Positions 24,587 through 29,313 of a DNA stretch of 29,313 nucleotides are shown here, piece by piece. A program made the translations under genes and the position numbers. How positions within the stretch are numbered: the stretch's first letter is position 1; each line of letters begins with the position of its first letter. The stretch comes from Andalucia godoyi (lineage: Eukaryota > Discoba > Jakobea > Jakobida > Andaluciidae). Below the pieces are notes generated by a model. That model worked only from the letters and a program-made list of their open reading frames with translations. It made no database searches and was not told the origin of the DNA. Where the stretch lies: NCBI GenBank assembly GCA_009859145.1, contig VRVR01000045.1:1-29313 (forward strand). Direction: 5' to 3'.

Positions 24587-25093
24587 TCATATCCGCAACC
24601 CTTGAAGGGCCAAGATCGGAATGAAGAGCGATAGGACGCCCACAAAAATGGTCCCGACGCGTTTCACGGTAATAGAATGTCCAGCAAGCGACATGAACAG
24701 AGGATTGTCTTTCAGAAGTCGTTTCGCATCCTCAAGAGATTCATCAACACTGCAGATGGACGATTTGGAGCCTACCCCCGGATGACTCGGGCTGGAAGAT
24801 TTTGACAGGAATTGTTCGACATCCTTTGAAAGCAAATTGAAACGGGTTTTGGATATTGCAGCCTCTCTTGCTCCTTCTGCAATGACATGGGGCAAGGCCA
24901 ACAGAAAAAATGCGAGAACCATTCCAAACGCAACGATGGCCCAAAACCGCAAGCCAAGAAGATCATCTGGGTTGTTTTGTAGAAAAGATATCACATTCAA
25001 TAAGAAAAACAAGAATGCTGCCAAGAATGTTACGGAAGTTAATGGAACCCAGGTGACTGACAAATCTGAAGAGCTTGTAGCAAAAGATGCCAT
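24587..25093 (-). CDS. Small membrane protein, unrecognised
   Basis: This 168-residue protein starts at an ATG (25093-25091) preceded directly by an in-frame TGA. Three hydrophobic segments lie at about 16-37, 49-69 and 146-164, with a hydrophilic Ser-rich loop (about 75-140, including KSSSPSHPGVGSK) between the second and third. No family was recognised. A second open frame (25344 down to 25039) overlaps its 5' end by about 55 bp and encodes two more hydrophobic segments (SFLMYWLAGLPWVMAAICF; IHSFCMFIVALSV). The two may therefore be parts of one spliced or frameshifted multi-TM gene. Confidence 0.5.
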   Translation of the reverse strand: MASFATSSSDLSVTWVPLTSVTFLAAFLFFLLNVISFLQNNPDDLLGLRFWAIVAFGMVLAFFLLALPHVIAEGAREAAISKTRFNLLSKDVEQFLSKSSSPSHPGVGSKSSICSVDESLEDAKRLLKDNPLFMSLAGHSITVKRVGTIFVGVLSLFIPILALQGLRI

Positions 25094-25344
25094 TCAGATT
25101 TGAGTTGCAGAAAATCAAGATTTTCCTTAATCGGAACAGATAGAGCGACGATAAACATGCAGAACGAATGAATGGACCAAATGAAACAGATCGCTGCCAT
25201 CACCCAGGGAAGACCAGCAAGCCAGTACATGAGAAAAGATCGAGCCCTGCTTTCTTTGGTCGTCATTTGCCAACAATGTTCAAAATGCACAAAAAGACGA
25301 TCAGAAACGACGAGATGGTTCGGCCAGGATGTGGAGAATTCCAC
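25039..25344 (-). CDS. Hydrophobic exon or frame overlapping the membrane-protein gene
   Basis: An open frame contains an internal ATG at about 25266 (MTTKESRARSF), two transmembrane-like segments and then a helical stretch (KENLDFLQLKSEWHLLLQ). Its upstream part (WPNHLVVSDRLFVHFEHCW) could instead be the continuation of the type II membrane protein gene to the right: a 44-nt GTACGA...TTCAG interval (25406-25363) would join the two frames in phase. I cannot decide between an N-terminal exon of the 24587-25093 gene and a C-terminal exon of the upstream gene. Confidence 0.3.
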   Translation of the reverse strand: MEFSTSWPNHLVVSDRLFVHFEHCWQMTTKESRARSFLMYWLAGLPWVMAAICFIWSIHSFCMFIVALSVPIKENLDFLQLKSEWHLLLQALQICQSPGFH

Positions 25345-25461
25345 GGCAGCAACCTGGCACAGCTGAAGAAATGGGTGTGGTCGATCATCATAACAGGAGT
25401 TCGTACGCGTGCATTGCAGACACTTGCCGTTTCGGTCGACCGATACTTGAAAACGGGGCCG

Positions 25462-26094
25462 TCAAGCATCACAGCCACCAATGTGTCGTGATGGCATCCA
25501 AAACGCCGGAGATGGAAGCGCAGGTTCGGGCTTGCCAACGGCATGCAGAATATCGAAGCTGCCGTCCTCGCTCAGAACGACATTCCGAAAAACACATGTT
25601 TTGGTATACGGAGCGAGCTCCGGGTCCGCCAACTGCAATCGAGAAGGACAGACAATGGAGCTGAGTCCCACAGCCGGGCGATCACGAGCCGTGCGATCGT
25701 GAAATTCGACATGGGGTCCCGAAAGATACGTCGCCGGAGAAGCGATGTAGGGCCGAGACGAAGCAACTCCTCGGTTGGATTGCGAGTCTGGAAGCAAGGA
25801 GTGTGATGCGAGAGAAGCCAGTTGAGCAAATGCATACAGAACGAAACACACGGCACAAACGTAGAGAAACGGGTGACATGTTCGAAGACTGTCCGGTGTG
25901 GCCCCTCGACAAACAGCCCCTATCACACGCTTGCTCACGAACGGCGGACGGCTGATTCCCACGCAGCATGTCCAATGCAAGCGAGCGAATATCAGCACCA
26001 GAGTTGCATCGAACGAGAGAAGCCTCAAATTCCTCTTGGTTTCTGACCGAGTCGATGCGCGGCGACAGCTCGATTTCATTGACGCGGAAAGCAT
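25462..26094 (-). CDS. Type II membrane protein fragment, possible GT61/DUF563-like glycosyltransferase
   Basis: An ATG at 26094-26092 opens a 210-codon frame. A signal-anchor-like segment (PFLYVCAVCFVLYAFAQLA) is followed by a Ser-rich stem and then ELAPYTKTCVFRNVVLSEDG, resembling the N-terminal C-x-F-R-N-V motif of GT61 (POMGNT2/EOGT-type) enzymes. The frame closes at 25462, far short of a full enzyme. Coding-like sequence continues in other frames (DTLVAVMLDGPVFKY at about 25470, and WPNHLVVSDRLF at about 25320). On the 5' side, a coding-like stretch (MDAFRVNEIELSPRIDSV, about 26096) is in yet another frame. The locus is therefore either multi-exon with very short introns or a frameshifted pseudogene. 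The family assignment rests on one motif and is weak. Confidence 0.35.
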   Translation of the reverse strand: MLSASMKSSCRRASTRSETKRNLRLLSFDATLVLIFARLHWTCCVGISRPPFVSKRVIGAVCRGATPDSLRTCHPFLYVCAVCFVLYAFAQLASLASHSLLPDSQSNRGVASSRPYIASPATYLSGPHVEFHDRTARDRPAVGLSSIVCPSRLQLADPELAPYTKTCVFRNVVLSEDGSFDILHAVGKPEPALPSPAFWMPSRHIGGCDA

Positions 26095-26312
26095 CCATCA
26101 TTCGAAAGCAACAAGCCGAAAACCCCGATTTGCCCGATTGCCCACAACGCCGACGGAAATGTCCATATTCGGCATTGTGGATGGCGCGCGGAGATTCCGT
26201 TCGCGCACTATTCTCCGCTAGGCGTTGCTCTGCACTCTTTCCAATCACCACCACCTTCTTGTCCCCCCTTTTCTTCTCCTCATCATCAATCCACACGCTG
26301 CATTCTGTACTT

Positions 26313-29300
26313 TTATCGCAAATCGACAACAAGCCGAACAGAGTCCAAGAAAGAAAGGGGGGAAAAAATGTCCGCTTGTGGATGGAAGTGGATGGCGGTG
26401 CTTGCTGCGCTCTTTGGGATTTGCGCAGAAGTATTGCGCCTGCAATGCTCATTCCAAACCGTCGTGATCGGCGGCAACCCCACGAGTGTCACACGAAGGG
26501 AATCTCCTTGAGCAAGAGCTGCTCCGAGAGGATTTGTCGGGGCAGGAAGCAAAGTTGCAGTCTTTTGGATGGAATGCGAGACTGGTGGTTTTTGCTGATG
26601 AGCAAAACGATGCACTGCGAGAGAGGTCAGGGAGGGAAGTTTTGTTGAAAAGCGATATTCGGATGCGGACCCTTGAACGGATGACGCGCCATCCGAACCT
26701 ATTGCTTGCGAGAAGGACGCCGGAGGACGCTTGGCAGGCATGATTTCCAATTGATTGAGATCTTGTTTCTTTGTAACCGCCAGTATTTTGTTGCCCAGCA
26801 CCAAGCCAATGCGCGCAACCATGAGCACCATCTCGAACAAGGAAACGACGAGGTTGATCGTCACGACAATCAGCTGAAACATTGCAACGAAATGCGTGAC
26901 ATCTTCGTTCCACGTATTTGAGCGTCCCTTTCCGAACATGGCGTACAGCGAAAACAGCTGAAGCAGATCGGAAGCCGAATTGAGCACATGCATTGCATTG
27001 GAAACCCGCTCTTCAGAAGGGTGTTCGTACAAGAAGAATATCGCTCGAGCAGTCGAGACACATGCAACGAAACAGAGCTGCACTTCAGTGCCAAGCCCAA
27101 GCTCTGCACCGGAGACGACGAAGAATGCATCGATGGCAAAGATAGTGATTGATCCAAGGTGCATCCACCAGTACTTTCCAACATAGACAAACAGCCCAAG
27201 ATCCACTTGTCGTGCAAACTCCGCCTCGGGACCGGAAGGTCCACGTCGGAGAAGCGGCATCAGACCGAAAAAGAAAATTGCACACTCTGTGAAAAGAACG
27301 AAAAATGCGAGGACTGTTTCCCAAGCGGGGCGGACGCGCATCCCCGCGGTCATCTGAACACCGATTGTGACGAGCAACGGATAAATCGAAGCGTAGAACA
27401 ACATAAAGTAAATTCCGCGAAAGAAAATCCAGAAACGGAAAAAGAGAGCTGATGGCTTACAACCAACATCGGAGGGACCGAAGGAAAACCGACGACGCAG
27501 CATGAGAAATGCAAGTGCGCATCCAAAAGATCCAACAAACAAAGTTGTGATGGCCATCAGCACTGTGAGCATCGTGGTGAACGTAAAAATAAAACAAGCG
27601 GAGTACGTCTGCATCGTGTCCATGAAGTACAACCGCAAGTTGGAATCCGACAGAGGATCGATGTCTGCATCATCCGGTGATTGGATCATACCGATGGACT
27701 CCCAAACGGACATCCGAACATTCATCATCACAACACTGAACCCTTGGATGAATTGCAAATACCAAATCGGAAATTGGAGTCGCAATGAGCCCAACCGGGT
27801 GATACTCTGCACTGAATCGAACATTTGCATAAATCCAGGTCCTCCTGCTGAGAGCCCAACACTGGTAGTAACTGCGGTTTTCCCATGCTCCGAGGAAACT
27901 ACTTCAAAAGCTGGAGCTTGAGGAATTCCGAGATCCACAATGGTAGACACATTGCAATGGCGTCCACGATGTGCATTGTCGCACAGACACGATCCTGTTG
28001 AGGAGCACGTTCCGTGATCATTGCAAGTATAAGTTCGATTGCAAAACACCGAGCAAGATGGTCCGTACATATTCGTCAAACAAGATGTGCAATTTGGGCC
28101 GGAAAACGGCTCAACACAGCTGCAAAGCCCAGAGCCATTCTTGCCATCCAAACAAGATCCACCATTGGCACAAACGCGACACTGTTGGCATTCGGGGCCC
28201 CAGAATCCGCTGAGACACTGGTTGCACGAAGATGCACCATGCACGGAGTTCGAGAAGGGAGTTTGACATGCTGTGCAACGGAATGTCGTGTCATTGGAAA
28301 ACCATCCAGGAAGGCAAGCGACACAGAATGCTCGACTCACATGCGACTCTGTTCCATTCGAACATTTCACACACTGCGACACGCTCGATACGTTCGAAAA
28401 CCATCCTTCGGGACACTGGCGACACGTGGTCCTGTCTGTGGATGATTCGTGCCCAACAGGACACGCCTGGCAAATGTAATTAACCGACGAATTTGAAAAC
28501 ATGCCAGGAGGACACAAGAAACACGAATCAGCCGACGCCGACGACTGGTGGCCAGCCGGGCACAGTTCGCACACTGACGAATTGGGTGCACCGCTCACCG
28601 TCGAGAATGTTCCGGCGGGACAATACTGGCACGTTGAACTGCTCGTTGCTCCAACGGCCGTGGAATACGTTCCAGGCGGACACTGGAATGCCGATTCTGT
28701 CGAATTCAGCCCAGACTGGTTCGAGTACAGCCCAGCTGGGAGATCGAGACAAGTGGTCGAGTTACTCGCTCCTGTTGTTGGAGAAAATGAACCAGCCGGG
28801 CACGGAACGCAGCTCGCAGACCCATTTGCACCGATTTCTGACGAGAATGTCCCTGAAGGACAAGCTGTGCATGCTGATGAATTTGACGCACCCATAACGC
28901 TCGAAAACGTCCCTGCATCGCAAGCAAAGCACAATGCTGAAGAATTGGAACCAATAATTGGAGAAAACGTACCAGAAGGGCATGCCAAACATGAAGCAGA
29001 AGAATTGGCACCTGTCAACGAAGAAAACGTTCCGGCCGGACAGCTTGTACACAACGAAGACGAGTTTGCCCCATCCACGTCGGAGAATGTACCAGCAGGA
29101 CACTCACTGCAAACCGACATTGCATTCGCACCTACGATCGCAGAGTACGATCCCAATGGGCACGTCTGACATGTTGAAGCATTCGATGCACCGAGTGCTG
29201 GAGAGAACGTCCCCGCAGGACACACCGTGCACATCGACGAATTTGCAGCTCCGGCTTCTGTGGAATACGTTCCGGCAGCACACGGCATACATACAGAAGA

Positions 29301-29313
29301 GGCGTTCGCACCA
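26313..29313 (-). CDS. Cys-rich repeat / EGF-like / multi-TM surface protein, 5' end beyond window
   Basis: The frame is open to the right edge: the codons before the internal ATG at 29288 continue the repeat (GANASSVC), so the true start lies outside. Counted from 29288 there are 991 residues. Residues 1-242 are twelve 20-residue units of the GCC2/GCC3 ephrin-receptor-like type (CPAGTFS-x3-GAxNSSxCxx). The tenth has lost its cysteines. Shorter irregular Cys units follow to about 345. Residues about 350-445 have EGF-like features (CANGGSCLDGKNGSGLCSC; CNDHGTCSSTGSCLC). About 6-8 hydrophobic segments lie between about 555 and 870, then a cytosolic tail. Abundant NSS/NSTT sites suggest N-glycosylation. 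Proteins with this layout are common in protists and are presumed adhesins or receptors. The last 100 codons overlap coding-like sequence of the next gene's 5' region, so the 3' end may involve an intron. Confidence 0.8.
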   Translation of the reverse strand, partial: GANASSVCMPCAAGTYSTEAGAANSSMCTVCPAGTFSPALGASNASTCQTCPLGSYSAIVGANAMSVCSECPAGTFSDVDGANSSSLCTSCPAGTFSSLTGANSSASCLACPSGTFSPIIGSNSSALCFACDAGTFSSVMGASNSSACTACPSGTFSSEIGANGSASCVPCPAGSFSPTTGASNSTTCLDLPAGLYSNQSGLNSTESAFQCPPGTYSTAVGATSSSTCQYCPAGTFSTVSGAPNSSVCELCPAGHQSSASADSCFLCPPGMFSNSSVNYICQACPVGHESSTDRTTCRQCPEGWFSNVSSVSQCVKCSNGTESHVSRAFCVACLPGWFSNDTTFRCTACQTPFSNSVHGASSCNQCLSGFWGPECQQCRVCANGGSCLDGKNGSGLCSCVEPFSGPNCTSCLTNMYGPSCSVFCNRTYTCNDHGTCSSTGSCLCDNAHRGRHCNVSTIVDLGIPQAPAFEVVSSEHGKTAVTTSVGLSAGGPGFMQMFDSVQSITRLGSLRLQFPIWYLQFIQGFSVVMMNVRMSVWESIGMIQSPDDADIDPLSDSNLRLYFMDTMQTYSACFIFTFTTMLTVLMAITTLFVGSFGCALAFLMLRRRFSFGPSDVGCKPSALFFRFWIFFRGIYFMLFYASIYPLLVTIGVQMTAGMRVRPAWETVLAFFVLFTECAIFFFGLMPLLRRGPSGPEAEFARQVDLGLFVYVGKYWWMHLGSITIFAIDAFFVVSGAELGLGTEVQLCFVACVSTARAIFFLYEHPSEERVSNAMHVLNSASDLLQLFSLYAMFGKGRSNTWNEDVTHFVAMFQLIVVTINLVVSLFEMVLMVARIGLVLGNKILAVTKKQDLNQLEIMPAKRPPASFSQAIGSDGASSVQGSASEYRFSTKLPSLTSLAVHRFAHQQKPPVSHSIQKTATLLPAPTNPLGAALAQGDSLRVTLVGLPPITTVWNEHCRRNTSAQIPKSAASTAIHFHPQADIFSPLSFLDSVRLVVDLR
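28555..29313 (-). repeat. 60-bp coding tandem repeats (Cys-rich units)
   Basis: Twelve units of about 60 bp encode the 20-residue Cys-rich motif, and the array runs off the right edge of the window. Units are diverged at the nucleotide level, unlike the identical 105-bp repeats at 18319. They are therefore an older array kept by protein-level selection on Cys, Gly and Pro positions. Confidence 0.85.

Noticed and set aside
28501-29169. 222-codon plus-strand frame with a repetitive translation over the Cys-rich gene
   Set aside because: It is the antisense shadow of the 60-bp coding repeats. The minus-strand frame has the recognisable Cys-rich/EGF/TM protein.
1-29313. tRNA or rRNA genes
   Set aside because: I looked for B-box-like GGTTCGAxTCC with a matching acceptor stem and for conserved rRNA segments and found none. 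A covariance-model scan would be decisive.

Overview
This is the left end of a linear eukaryotic chromosome. It opens with 27 perfect TAACCC units, the C-rich strand of a TTAGGG-type telomere, and a coding frame stops only about 55 bp further in. Genes are long and mostly uninterrupted, but at least one carries a short spliceosomal-type intron (63 nt, GTATGT to GACAG). Long Cys-rich repeat receptors, Roc-COR proteins and nuclease-kinase fusions point to a free-living or symbiotic protist with few introns. I cannot name the lineage.

Layout, left to right. (1) 1-203: telomere. (2) 258-3284, minus: a nuclease-kinase fusion followed, in the same frame across a UAA, by a 5'-truncated second kinase-region copy facing the telomere. 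(3) 3847-5046, minus: two dsRNA-binding-like modules plus a Schlafen-type AlbA_2 domain. (4) 5385-6275, plus: a RHBDD1-like rhomboid protease. (5) 6276-7886: little or no recognisable gene. (6) 7887-15369, minus: three same-strand genes, in transcription order a 1616-residue WD40/Roc/COR/Zn-ribbon/DUF4365-like nuclease/OAS-like nucleotidyltransferase protein, a stand-alone OAS/CD-NTase-like nucleotidyltransferase with one intron, and a protein with two 2TM hairpins resembling SLATT effectors. (7) 15583-17805: a decayed element bounded by short inverted repeats and holding an integrase C-terminus-like, Cys-rich (CXC) pseudogene. (8) 18073-19299, plus: an RNase III-like protein with an N-terminal hydrophobic segment, identical 105-bp internal repeats and altered catalytic residues. 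(9) 20188-22065 minus and 22405-24399 plus: a divergent pair, an HNH-like zinc protein and a HerA/FtsK-like ATPase. (10) 24587-26094, minus: a small membrane protein and a broken or intron-containing type II membrane protein, possibly a glycosyltransferase. (11) 26313 to beyond the right edge, minus: a large Cys-rich repeat, EGF and multi-TM surface protein.

My main reading is that the window is a subtelomeric conflict or innate-immunity island. Two nucleotidyltransferases of the OAS/CD-NTase fold, a 2TM candidate effector, a Schlafen-like RNase with dsRNA-binding modules, an RNase III-like protein, two PD-(D/E)XK-like nuclease domains, and an HNH/HerA-like pair lie within 25 kb. Each domain family is known from antiviral or anti-element systems in bacteria or eukaryotes. 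The strongest candidates for something undescribed are the 1616-residue fusion (sensor propeller, GTPase switch, nuclease and nucleotide-messenger synthase in one chain) and the adjacent CD-NTase plus 2TM gene pair, which resembles a eukaryotic CBASS-like unit. Domain calls come from motifs read by eye. No search was run.
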